DNA from: Zhongshania sp.
GTDB lineage: Bacteria; Pseudomonadota; Gammaproteobacteria; Pseudomonadales; Spongiibacteraceae
Assembly (NCBI RefSeq): GCF_029212375.1
Contig: NZ_JARGNU010000002.1
Location: 286,260-350,259, forward strand
Reading direction: 5' to 3'
Length of the DNA stretch: 64,000 bases
Each line of letters starts with the position of its first letter. Within the stretch, counting starts at the first letter, position 1. The notes under the pieces were generated by a model that saw only the letters and a program-made list of their open reading frames with translations, searched no databases and was not told where the DNA came from. The translations under genes and the position numbers were made by a program. Positions 8,339-17,042 of this stretch are shown one piece after another.

Positions 8339-9510
8339 TGAACATTGAATTGAGTGCGGAGCAGCAGGCCTTTAGCCAAAAGATTCGTGATTATATGAGC
8401 CAGCATATGATGACCGATGACTTTAAGGCCGAGCTGGCCTGCGAGGAGTTTAGTCACGGTGGCGGGCCAATCTATTGGCAAAAAATGCGCCAGCTCGGCG
8501 CAGATGGATGGATACGTTACTCCTGGCCCGAGGAGCTGGGCGGCGCTGGCGCCGATCCGGTCGAGCAGTATTTGCTGGTCGATGAAGCCAAGCGTGCGGG
8601 CTTCCCCTGGCCAGCGCTGTCGGCTAATTCCATTGGTCCGGTATTCGCCAAACATGCCCAGCCTGAGATTCGCGACAAGATTGTGGGCGAAATTTTGGGT
8701 GGCGAAGCTTACCTCGCCATTGGCTACTCAGAACCGTCGGCTGGTAGCGACCTCGCCTCCCTGCGCACCCGCGCCGAGCGCGACGGCGATGACTGGATTA
8801 TCAATGGTCAAAAAATTTGGACCAGTTGCGCCAATTTTTCCCAATACATTTGGCTGGCGGCGCGCACCGATCCCGACCCAGCTAAACGCCACAAAGGGCT
8901 GACCATCTTCTTGGTGCCCACCAATAGCGTCGGCTATTCCTGCACCTTGATCCAGACCATGGGCGTGGTGACGACCACCACCTATTACCAAGATGTGCGG
9001 ATACCCGATTGCTACCGTGTGGGCGAGGTGAACGGCGGTTGGCCGCTAATTACCGGCCAGCTCAATGTTGAGCGCTTATCACTGGTTAGCTATGGCCACG
9101 TGGCGAAACTTTATGACGAAACCCTAAAACTGCTGTATAGCGATACTGTTTACCGCGAGCTTTTAGCTACCCCCTGGGTGCAGCGCAATTTAGCCGTGGC
9201 CAAAGCCCGCTTGTCGGCATTGAAACTCATGTGCCTGAAGAGTGCCTGGAAAATAGAACAGGGCGGCAGTGGCATGGTTGAGGCTTCAGCGACCAAGGTG
9301 TTTGGCTCGGAGCTCTATGTAGAGTTGGGCCGACTAATGGCGGAAATACTGGCGCCGCTGAGTAATTTGCGCGGCGACGATGCGGTATTGAATGGCTTGA
9401 TGGAGCGCTGGTATCGCAAAGGTACGGTGCACACCTTTGGTGGCGGCGCCAATGAATTGCAACGCAGCATTGTTGCTACGGCGGGTTTAGGTCTGCCTCG
9501 CGGCGCATAG
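8338..9510 (+). CDS. Acyl-CoA dehydrogenase, long FAD-binding subunit (second pair)
   Basis: 390 residues with SEPSAGSD at 131-138 and IWTSCANF shortly after. The C-terminal catalytic segment is unusual (FGGGANELQR), lacking the YEGT glutamate; VERLSL offers an LCAD-like alternative base. It is translationally coupled to the flavoprotein gene (one-base overlap) and followed 13 bp later by a short dehydrogenase lacking SEPxAGSD, repeating the arrangement at 3750-6060. Probably the FAD-binding subunit of a second heteromeric dehydrogenase acting on a later intermediate. Confidence 0.9.
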   Translation: MNIELSAEQQAFSQKIRDYMSQHMMTDDFKAELACEEFSHGGGPIYWQKMRQLGADGWIRYSWPEELGGAGADPVEQYLLVDEAKRAGFPWPALSANSIGPVFAKHAQPEIRDKIVGEILGGEAYLAIGYSEPSAGSDLASLRTRAERDGDDWIINGQKIWTSCANFSQYIWLAARTDPDPAKRHKGLTIFLVPTNSVGYSCTLIQTMGVVTTTTYYQDVRIPDCYRVGEVNGGWPLITGQLNVERLSLVSYGHVAKLYDETLKLLYSDTVYRELLATPWVQRNLAVAKARLSALKLMCLKSAWKIEQGGSGMVEASATKVFGSELYVELGRLMAEILAPLSNLRGDDAVLNGLMERWYRKGTVHTFGGGANELQRSIVATAGLGLPRGA

Positions 9511-9523
9511 GGAGTAGCTTGTT

Positions 9524-10636
9524 ATGGATTTTAATTTAACCGAATTTCAGCGCGAAATATTAGATCTTAGCGACAAACTGCTCAGCGACTATTGCACGCA
9601 AGCTAGGCTGCGCAAGGCCGAGGACTTAGGCTATTTCGACGCGGAGTTATGGCAGCAAATGGCCGACGCCGGGCTGCTGGGCTTGGCTCTGCCGGAGTCG
9701 GTTGGCGGTATGGCCCAAGACTTTGAAACCCTAACGGTATTGCTGGAGCAGCTGGGGCGCCATGTCGCGCCGGTGCCAGCACTGCCGGTATTGGCAACGG
9801 CAAGTTTGCCCTTGCTGCCCTATGCCAATGTGGCCTGTGTGCAGGCGGCGTTACGGGCCGTATGTTCTGGCGAGGGAATGCTAACTGCCGCGTTGGCAGA
9901 TTCCGGTTTCACCAATTCCTCGGCCTCGGACACCCTCGCTGAAAACAGAGACGGCAAGCTGTATTTATACGGTGAGAAAAGCCGTGTGCCTGCGGGTATG
10001 CAAGCCAGTGCTTGTTGGACCGTGGCGCAAGATGGCGGCGACGTTGGCATTTATCTTTTTGCCTGTGAACAAGTGGGCGTAAAGCGTCGTGCGCAAGAAA
10101 CCACCAATGGTCAGAGCCTTGCGCATTTCAGTTTAGATGGTGCCCAAGCGGAATTGCTGGTCAAAGGTGCTGATGCAGACGCTATGCTCACCGCTGCGCG
10201 CCACTACCAACAAGCGGCAACGGCGGCACTGGCGACCGGCCTCTGCGAAGGCATGCTTGCCTTAGCCAGCGAACATTGCAGCGAGCGTAAGCAGTTTGGG
10301 CGCCCACTCGGAAGTTTTCAGGCGGTCGCCCACCAATTAGCCGACTGCTACATAGATAAAGCGTGTTTGCGGGTGGCGAGTGAGCAGGCGGCGTGCCAGC
10401 TTCGCGATGGTATTGACGCTGAAGAGAGTGCATTGGTCGCCGCCTATTGGACTACTGAGGCCCTGCACCGTATTAGTCATCGCAGCCAGCAAGTGCACGG
10501 CGGCACCGGCGTAGACCGTGACTACCCGCTGTTTCGCTACTGCCTTTGGGCGCGCCAATTAGAAATGGATTTAGGTGGGCAAAATAGTGTGCTCGCCGCC
10601 CTTGGTAGCAATATTGCGGCTGCACACGCGGCTTAG
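9524..10636 (+). CDS. Acyl-CoA dehydrogenase, short subunit (second pair)
   Basis: 370 residues of the acyl-CoA dehydrogenase family. N- and C-terminal helical domains are recognisable (FNLTEFQREI; VHGGTGVDRDYPLFRY). The SEPxAGSD/WTS middle-domain motifs are absent. The ATG follows the long-subunit gene by 13 bp with GGAGTAG upstream. It likely forms an alpha2beta2 complex with that product, in which the short subunit contributes structure or part of the active site. Acting alone as a normal dehydrogenase is unlikely because the FAD-contact motifs are missing. Confidence 0.87.
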   Translation: MDFNLTEFQREILDLSDKLLSDYCTQARLRKAEDLGYFDAELWQQMADAGLLGLALPESVGGMAQDFETLTVLLEQLGRHVAPVPALPVLATASLPLLPYANVACVQAALRAVCSGEGMLTAALADSGFTNSSASDTLAENRDGKLYLYGEKSRVPAGMQASACWTVAQDGGDVGIYLFACEQVGVKRRAQETTNGQSLAHFSLDGAQAELLVKGADADAMLTAARHYQQAATAALATGLCEGMLALASEHCSERKQFGRPLGSFQAVAHQLADCYIDKACLRVASEQAACQLRDGIDAEESALVAAYWTTEALHRISHRSQQVHGGTGVDRDYPLFRYCLWARQLEMDLGGQNSVLAALGSNIAAAHAA

Positions 10637-10674
10637 GCTGCTTAGTGAATGAATACCAAAATAAGGAATGAACA

Positions 10675-13092
10675 ATGGCTGATTTAAACACACTGCCGCT
10701 GACCGGCTTGCGGGTTATTGACCTAGGCGATGGCAAGGCCGAAATGTGCGGTAGATTACTCGCCGACTTGGGCGCTGAAGTCATTTTAGTCGAGCCGCCA
10801 GAAGGTATGGCTGCCCGCCATAAAGCACCTTTGGTCGCGGGCGAAAGCCTGCATTTCGCCAGCCACAATGCCAACAAGAAAAGTGTGTGCCTCGACCTAA
10901 CATCTGCTCAGGGCAAAGCCCAGTTTTTATCGCTAATCGACAGCGCCGATATTGTTATTGAAACGGCAAAACCTGGTGACATGGCCGCGCTGGGTTTAGA
11001 TGCCGCCGCGTTGCGCGAGCGCCGTCCAGATTTGGTAGTGATGTCTATTTCTGATTTTGGTCAAACCGGCCCCTACCGCGACTACCAAGCCAGCAATGCA
11101 GTGCAGCTGGCTATGGCCGCGGTATTGGCGCGTTCGGGAATAGCGGGTAACCAGCCGTTGCTACCGCCAGGGGAATTGGCGCTAGAAACTACCGGCGTGC
11201 AAGCGGCGTGGGTGGTTTTGTTGGGCTACTGGCAGAAACTTCAGACCGGTACCGGCAATAGCATGGATTTTTCCGTTCTGGAAGCTACTGCCCAGGTAGT
11301 CGACCCCGGTCTTGGTGTAACGGGCAGTGCGGCAGCGGGTCGCAGTGCTAACGAATTGGCACCCTATGGGCGGCCGCCAGTTGGCTTTTTGTACCCAATA
11401 TTTCCTTGTGCAAACGGCCATGTACGTATTTGTGTACTCAACCCTCGGCAGTGGCAGGGCATGTGTGGCTGGTTGGGTAATGAGCATGCATTTACGGATC
11501 CTAAATACGGCAATATCGGCGAGCGCTTTAAAGTAATTAAAGACATTAATGCCTTGATCGCCGCCTTGTTTGCTGATCAAGCGGCGGATGATTTGGTGAT
11601 TGAGGGGCAACGTCGGGGCGTACCTATTGCGGCGGTTGCCACGCCTACTCAGGTGCTAGAGAACGAGCACTTCAATGCGCGCGGAGCCTTTGTTGAGTTT
11701 GCGGTTGGTGGCCAGTTGGGCAAAATGCCCAGCGGCTATATTGAAATTGATGGTCGGCGCATTGGGCCAAGGAGCGCAGCGCCCGCGGCGGGAAGGGATA
11801 ATGGCTTACTGGCTGCGATAAAGCCCAAACAAGCAGCACCGGTAACCGGGAGCGCGGGTCGCCGACCATTAAGTGGTATTCGCGTACTCGATCTCGGCGT
11901 GATTGTGGCAGGGGCAGAATCGGGACGGATTTTGGCGGACCAAGGGGCGGAGGTTATCAAGGTTGAAAACACTGCCTTTGCCGATGGCCTACGTCAAACG
12001 TCGGCGCCAGGCGTGGCAATTAGTCAGTCGTTTTGTCAGGGCTCGCGCAATAAAAAATCGTTTGGCTTAAATCTGCGCAGCCCAGAAGGTATCGCGATAT
12101 TTCATACCTTGGCTAAAGACGCCGATATTGTGTTGTCTAATTTCAAACCCGGCACCATGGAATCCCTCGGTATCGGCTACGAGCAGCTCAAGGCTATTAA
12201 CCCCAGAATTATCGCAGTAGAGAGCAGTGCCCTAGGTAATACCGGGCCCTTGGCTAAAAGCATGGGCTACGGGCCATTGGTCCGTGCCGCCTCTGGCCTC
12301 ACCGGCTTGTGGCGCTACCCTGAAATTGAGGGTAGTTACAGCGACGGCATTACCATTGTGCCGGACCACTTTGCGGCGCGGGTGTCGGGGGTGGCGATAA
12401 TGGCTGCTCTCATTCGCCGCGAAACCACAGGTATTGGTGCGCGCATCGCAATTTCCCAAGCAGAGTCGATTCTTAATTTATTAGCGACACCTTTGTTGCG
12501 TGAATCACTGCAGCCCGGCTCCTTAAAGGCAATGGGCAATAAGATTGAGTTCAGCTGTCCCGGCGGCGTATTTCCCTGCGCTGGCGATGATATGTGGTGT
12601 GTGATCGATGTGGACAATGATGCTGCATGGCAGCGCTTATGCGGGCTAATGCAAAATACGACGCTGGCCAATGATGCACGCTTGTCTGCAGCAGAAGATC
12701 GTTTACAACACCGCGACTTAGTTGAGGCGGCAGTGGCGGAGTGGACGGCCCAACTTGACGCCACCGAAGTCATGGAGCGCTTGCAAACAGTCGGCATAAA
12801 AGCGGGAAAAATGCAGCGCCTCAGTGACTTCGACGAAAACCCGCATTTACACGCGCGTAAGTTTTTCCGGCATTTCGAACAGCCTGGCTTTCCCACGGTA
12901 TTACAGACCGAAAACGGCCCCGTCAGCTTTAGTGATCTGCCTGAGCCGGAGATTCGTCCGGCGCCGTTTCAAGGGCAACACACCCGTGAACTTGCCGGGA
13001 GCTTGCTTGGACTGAACGCGGAAGAGATCGAGAAACTGGTCGCCAGCGGCGTGTTGGAAGTAATGAAAGAAAATGAATTTATAACTGGCTAA
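10675..13092 (+). CDS. Double-domain CaiB/BaiF (class III) CoA-transferase
   Basis: 805 residues, about twice the usual length: two class III CoA-transferase domains in tandem (about 10-380 and 395-795). Both begin with a GxRVxDLG motif. At the position of the catalytic Asp, the C-terminal half keeps Asp (VPDHFAARVSG), whereas the N-terminal half reads PPGELALETTG with Glu. One half may therefore be degenerate or mechanistically different. The family moves CoA between carboxylic acids via an aspartyl-CoA thioester. A paralogue with the same organisation lies at 59410-61947. In this operon it probably activates a pathway acid without ATP. Confidence 0.9.
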   Translation: MADLNTLPLTGLRVIDLGDGKAEMCGRLLADLGAEVILVEPPEGMAARHKAPLVAGESLHFASHNANKKSVCLDLTSAQGKAQFLSLIDSADIVIETAKPGDMAALGLDAAALRERRPDLVVMSISDFGQTGPYRDYQASNAVQLAMAAVLARSGIAGNQPLLPPGELALETTGVQAAWVVLLGYWQKLQTGTGNSMDFSVLEATAQVVDPGLGVTGSAAAGRSANELAPYGRPPVGFLYPIFPCANGHVRICVLNPRQWQGMCGWLGNEHAFTDPKYGNIGERFKVIKDINALIAALFADQAADDLVIEGQRRGVPIAAVATPTQVLENEHFNARGAFVEFAVGGQLGKMPSGYIEIDGRRIGPRSAAPAAGRDNGLLAAIKPKQAAPVTGSAGRRPLSGIRVLDLGVIVAGAESGRILADQGAEVIKVENTAFADGLRQTSAPGVAISQSFCQGSRNKKSFGLNLRSPEGIAIFHTLAKDADIVLSNFKPGTMESLGIGYEQLKAINPRIIAVESSALGNTGPLAKSMGYGPLVRAASGLTGLWRYPEIEGSYSDGITIVPDHFAARVSGVAIMAALIRRETTGIGARIAISQAESILNLLATPLLRESLQPGSLKAMGNKIEFSCPGGVFPCAGDDMWCVIDVDNDAAWQRLCGLMQNTTLANDARLSAAEDRLQHRDLVEAAVAEWTAQLDATEVMERLQTVGIKAGKMQRLSDFDENPHLHARKFFRHFEQPGFPTVLQTENGPVSFSDLPEPEIRPAPFQGQHTRELAGSLLGLNAEEIEKLVASGVLEVMKENEFITG

Positions 13093-13169
13093 GCATTTAG
13101 CTATAGCGATTGAAATTAGCTCAAGAAAAAATAGCTACATACTTTAATGAAATAGAGAGGAATACCATT

Positions 13170-14276
13170 ATGAAACCATTTATTTTTAGTGCCGACGCCC
13201 ACGTCACCGAGCCACTGGATATTTTTACCAGCGCCCTCCCAGAGAGCATGATGCATCGCGCGATTACGATGACACCAGTAGATGGCTTTGTGTGCAGCAA
13301 AGTCGGCGACAAGATAGTGCACCGCATTAAAATGGGTGGCGAACGGGCCGACGAGACCGGCATGCACGAGCCAGGTGAAAAGCGCAGCGGCTCCCATCAC
13401 ATAGATCGTCGTATTGCAGATATGGAGCGCGATGGTGTCGATGCCGAACTTATCTTCCCGTCTCTGGGTTTGATTATTTACTTCATCGAAGAAGCCGACG
13501 TTGAGGCCGAAAGCTGCCGTATATACAACAACTGGTGCCACAGTCACTTCAGCGAGAATTTAGATCGCTTTGTACCATCTGCAATTCTGCCGTGCCGTGA
13601 CGTAAACGAAGCAATAAAGGAAATTGATCGCGTTGCTGATATTGGCTATACCGCGGCGATGCTGCCTGTTGTAACGCCAGACGGTGTGCCCAAGTATAAC
13701 GACCCTGTTTGGGAGCCGCTGTTTGCCAAGGCTGGCGAGCGCGGTGTAGTTATTATCTTACATGCCGGAACCGGCTTGGAAGATTTTGCCCCAGAGCGCG
13801 GCGCGGGCGGTGCAATCATCAACTACACTCGCTTAATGTGCGATGCCCAAGAAGCAATTTACTACTTGGTCGGCAGTGGTATTTTAGATCGCAACCCCAA
13901 AGCAAAAGTGGCCTGTATTGAAACCGGCGCCTCATGGCTGGCTGGCTTGGCCGAGCGTATGGACGAAGTATTTGATGCTCACAGCTTCTTTGTGCGTCCT
14001 AAACTGGCACGTCGCCCATCCGAAATTGTGCGCGATCAGATTTACTGCTCCTTCCAACACGACAAAGCCTGCGTATTGTCTCGTGAAATTACCGGTGTTC
14101 AGGCACTGCTGTGGGCGTCTGACTACCCGCATATGGAAGGCACCTTCCCCCATTCTCAGAAAGTGATCAAACACATTTTTGATGGTGTGGATATTTCTGA
14201 CGAAGACAAAGCGGCGATTCTTGGCTTAAACGCAGCGAAATTGTTTCGCCTCAAAAACGATGCTTTAAATCGTTAA
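13170..14276 (+). CDS. Amidohydrolase-2 family metal-dependent hydrolase/decarboxylase
   Basis: 368 residues from ATG 13170, chosen because GAGAGGAA lies just upstream and the family N-terminus (FSADAHVTEP) starts here. The first metal motif is D-x-H-x-x-E. Later motifs include HAGTG and the C-terminal SDYPHMEGT. Relatives include ACMSD-type decarboxylases and many uncharacterised proteins of aromatic, steroid and terpenoid clusters. It ends the 7223-14276 operon and is followed by a 13-bp-stem hairpin. A second, different family member is at 49440. Ring-opening hydrolysis or decarboxylation is inferred. Confidence 0.85.
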   Translation: MKPFIFSADAHVTEPLDIFTSALPESMMHRAITMTPVDGFVCSKVGDKIVHRIKMGGERADETGMHEPGEKRSGSHHIDRRIADMERDGVDAELIFPSLGLIIYFIEEADVEAESCRIYNNWCHSHFSENLDRFVPSAILPCRDVNEAIKEIDRVADIGYTAAMLPVVTPDGVPKYNDPVWEPLFAKAGERGVVIILHAGTGLEDFAPERGAGGAIINYTRLMCDAQEAIYYLVGSGILDRNPKAKVACIETGASWLAGLAERMDEVFDAHSFFVRPKLARRPSEIVRDQIYCSFQHDKACVLSREITGVQALLWASDYPHMEGTFPHSQKVIKHIFDGVDISDEDKAAILGLNAAKLFRLKNDALNR

Positions 14277-14295
14277 AATTAAGTAGCGACTAATA

Positions 14296-14329
14296 TTTGG
14301 CGCCATAGCTCAAACGCTATGGCGCCAAA
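14296..14329 (+). terminator. Long perfect hairpin after the amidohydrolase
   Basis: A 13-bp perfect stem (arms 14296-14308 and 14317-14329, TTTGGCGCCATAG and its complement) with an 8-nt loop, 19 nt after the stop codon. There is no T-tract, so it may be an mRNA 3'-stabilising structure or a Rho-dependent end. Confidence 0.55.
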
Positions 14330-14466
14330 CGTCGGGCCGCGATACCGCAATTTATCTATCTCTTCTAAAAATCCCTCCAAAGATTCGCGCAATGTTCAAC
14401 TTAGCCCGTGTACTCACGCTTTATGCCGTAACTACGCAAAGTGGTATAAATATGCTTTAGTGTTGA

Positions 14467-14491
14467 ATACATATTAATCATATGTATAATT
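14467..14491. promoter_or_regulatory. Overlapping AT-rich palindromes upstream of the TonB receptor
   Basis: ATACATAT and ATATGTAT form a perfect inverted repeat (14467-14487, 5-nt spacer). Overlapping it, AATCAT-ATGT-ATAATT (14476-14491) differs by one base from the AATCAT-N4-ATGATT sites at 3575 and 28530. It lies 87 nt before the receptor ATG, in a 300-bp region that otherwise holds only the hairpin at 14296. Confidence 0.4.
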
Positions 14492-14577
14492 AAGCTTATT
14501 CCTGCGGCGGGCTTAATTTCCTGGTGCTGTACCTAGACCGCTAATAATAAAACATACGTACGGACCCTGGAGTCGCC

Positions 14578-16983
14578 ATGAAACTGCCACACCCGAAGCT
14601 ATTGTGTCTCACCATTGCTATATCTATTCCTTTCATTGCACAAGTGGATCATGCTTATGCCGCAGGCTTCGCGCTCGAAGAGGTCGTGGTTACCGCTCGT
14701 AAAAAGGAAGAAACGCTGCAGGATGTGCCGGTAGCGGTTACTAGCATGTCGGCGGATGATTTGGTCGCACTTAACCTGAGTCAGACCAGCGAGCTGGGCA
14801 GTTTTACCCCTGGCTTGTATATTGAACAAGCGCCAGCACAGGGGGGAAGTACCTCAAAAGTGACCCTGCGGGGTCAGGTGCAAACCGACAGCTTGATTAC
14901 CCTTGACCCCTCGGTGGGTTGGTATATTGACGATATCTACCTCGCTCGCGCCTATGGCACCACCAATAGTATGTTTGACCTTACTCAGGTCGAGGTACTG
15001 AAGGGGCCACAAGGCACGCTCTATGGTCGCAATACCACCGGCGGCACGATCAAATTAAATACCGCTAAGGCTGATCCTTTTGGTGAAGTCGATGGCTTTC
15101 TGTCCGCTACCTATGGCAATTACGATACTCGGCGCTACGGTGGGGCGATAAACCTGCCAATAATTCAAGATAAATTAGCGATACGCCTCGCAGGTTTAGT
15201 CGATCAAAAAAATGACGGCCATGGCATCGCGGTAGTTAAAAAGCGCGATGACAGTTTTCCGCTGCCACAGCCGCTAAATATACTGGCTGATTACGATCAG
15301 AGTGTATCCTCGGTGGAAGAGGTTGGTACGCGCGACAACGATCTATGGCGCTTAGGCGTTACGTTTGAACCGAGCGATGCACTGCGATTTCTATTTAGCT
15401 ACGAGACTAATAGCTCGGTGATGGTAGCTGCGTCGCGCAACGTATCTGAGGAGGCGCCATGGGCTGGCGACGTGTCTACTACGCCAGCTTTTCTGCCACT
15501 TGGACGCCGTGACGATCAGGGCTATTACGACGCAGAGCTTAACACTATCAATATTTCATTTTCAGATACCACTACCTCGGCGTTCACCATTGAGTATGAC
15601 CTAACAGACACTATTCAGACTAAGCTGGTTTACGGCTACCGTGAAACAGATACCGCATTTGACAGCGATGTCGACGGTACCAGTATCCCTCTGGTTTCAT
15701 TCGAAGATTTATTTATTCAGTATGCTGAACAGCAATCCTTAGAATTGCAGGTCGGTGGCTTATCCTTCGATGGGGCGCTGGACTGGATCGCTGGCCTGTA
15801 TTTCTTTGATGAAGAAGGTTTCGATGAAAGCAAGGCGGGCGGAATTTTAAGTAACGCGGGTGGTAATCTCTATAATCTCAATCATGGTGATGCAGTAAAC
15901 ACCAGTAAGTCGGCTTTTGTGTCTGGCACCTTGATGTTAACGGATTCCTTGAGCACCACTTTGGGTGTGCGCGCCACCGAAGATGAAAAAAGCTTATTGG
16001 CCACCAACTATTATGCTCGCTTGGCTACCGGCGATGTTGGCCCAGATCATCTCGGCCCGAATGGTCGCAGTAATAACTGCGGAATGGATAGCTTAAGTCC
16101 ACCACCCAACGCCGACTTTGAAGATTGCACCTGGTATGCCAGCGACACCTATAAATTTATTTCTTGGACGGCATCCGTCGATTGGCGTCTCAATGATGAC
16201 GCAATGGTTTACCTTAAAAACGCTAGCTCTAGTCGCTCAGGCGGACAGAACGCCCGTGGGGGTGGCGGTGAATCGGCTAAACCATTTGATCCCGAAACCG
16301 CGACTGATATTGAGCTAGGGCTAAAATCTACTTGGTTTGATAATAGTGTTCGGCTCAACGCCGCCTACTACCACACATTTTATTCCGACATTCAGCAGAG
16401 CCTGCTCGTTGTGGTGGCGTCGGGCCAAGACATTCGCTTGGCAACCCAAGTCTACAACGCGGCAAAGGCTGATATAGACGGTTTTGAAGTAGACGCAGAG
16501 TGGGTTATTAGCTCGAATTTAAAGTTTGCGGTAACCGGCGCTTATCTTACTTGGGAATTTGAGGAGGGGAAATTTATTCTTCCCTCCGCGCCAGAGTTAG
16601 AAGGCTCTGCCCGGCTTAATTATTTGGTGCCAATGGACGCAGGCGACTTGATGTTTGATCTCAACGTAAGTTCGCGCTCTAAGTCCTTTGCCAATGCGGT
16701 TAATGGTCAGGATGATGTTGATAACTTTAATGCAGCAACCGCACAAAGCGTGACCTTACTGGGCGCGCGGATCTCCTTTGATATGCCAGATAGCGGCATC
16801 AACGTGGCATTGTGGGGGCGCAATCTCGAAGACAAAGAGTATGCTACAACTCCGCAACTGGTTGTTGTAGACGCAGGTACAACGGCTGGTCTCGGGGTGA
16901 GCACCGGCAATAATGTCGCCATTGCCAACGCGCCCCTCGGTGAGCCGCGTACTTATGGTATTGATATTCGCTACGATTTCTAG
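14578..16983 (+). CDS. TonB-dependent outer-membrane receptor
   Basis: 801 residues: signal peptide (about 1-29, ending DHAYA), TonB box region LEEVVVTARK, plug domain with VEVLKGPQGTLYGRNTTGG, then a 22-strand-type barrel ending in YDF. This subtype is common in marine and sphingomonad-like degraders of hydrophobic compounds. RBS GGAG precedes the ATG. It is a close paralogue of the partial receptor at 1-1052. A secreted hydrolase follows at 17043, suggesting capture and hydrolysis of the same ligand. The ligand is unknown. Confidence 0.95.
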   Translation: MKLPHPKLLCLTIAISIPFIAQVDHAYAAGFALEEVVVTARKKEETLQDVPVAVTSMSADDLVALNLSQTSELGSFTPGLYIEQAPAQGGSTSKVTLRGQVQTDSLITLDPSVGWYIDDIYLARAYGTTNSMFDLTQVEVLKGPQGTLYGRNTTGGTIKLNTAKADPFGEVDGFLSATYGNYDTRRYGGAINLPIIQDKLAIRLAGLVDQKNDGHGIAVVKKRDDSFPLPQPLNILADYDQSVSSVEEVGTRDNDLWRLGVTFEPSDALRFLFSYETNSSVMVAASRNVSEEAPWAGDVSTTPAFLPLGRRDDQGYYDAELNTINISFSDTTTSAFTIEYDLTDTIQTKLVYGYRETDTAFDSDVDGTSIPLVSFEDLFIQYAEQQSLELQVGGLSFDGALDWIAGLYFFDEEGFDESKAGGILSNAGGNLYNLNHGDAVNTSKSAFVSGTLMLTDSLSTTLGVRATEDEKSLLATNYYARLATGDVGPDHLGPNGRSNNCGMDSLSPPPNADFEDCTWYASDTYKFISWTASVDWRLNDDAMVYLKNASSSRSGGQNARGGGGESAKPFDPETATDIELGLKSTWFDNSVRLNAAYYHTFYSDIQQSLLVVVASGQDIRLATQVYNAAKADIDGFEVDAEWVISSNLKFAVTGAYLTWEFEEGKFILPSAPELEGSARLNYLVPMDAGDLMFDLNVSSRSKSFANAVNGQDDVDNFNAATAQSVTLLGARISFDMPDSGINVALWGRNLEDKEYATTPQLVVVDAGTTAGLGVSTGNNVAIANAPLGEPRTYGIDIRYDF

Positions 16984-17042
16984 CGCCATAATTTAACGAT
17001 TACCGATTATCGGGCGCTAGCTTAAATCAGTGGAGTTGGCTT

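Noticed and set aside
11182-11610. 142-codon minus-strand ORF
   Set aside because: It is antisense to the CoA-transferase with no family resemblance.
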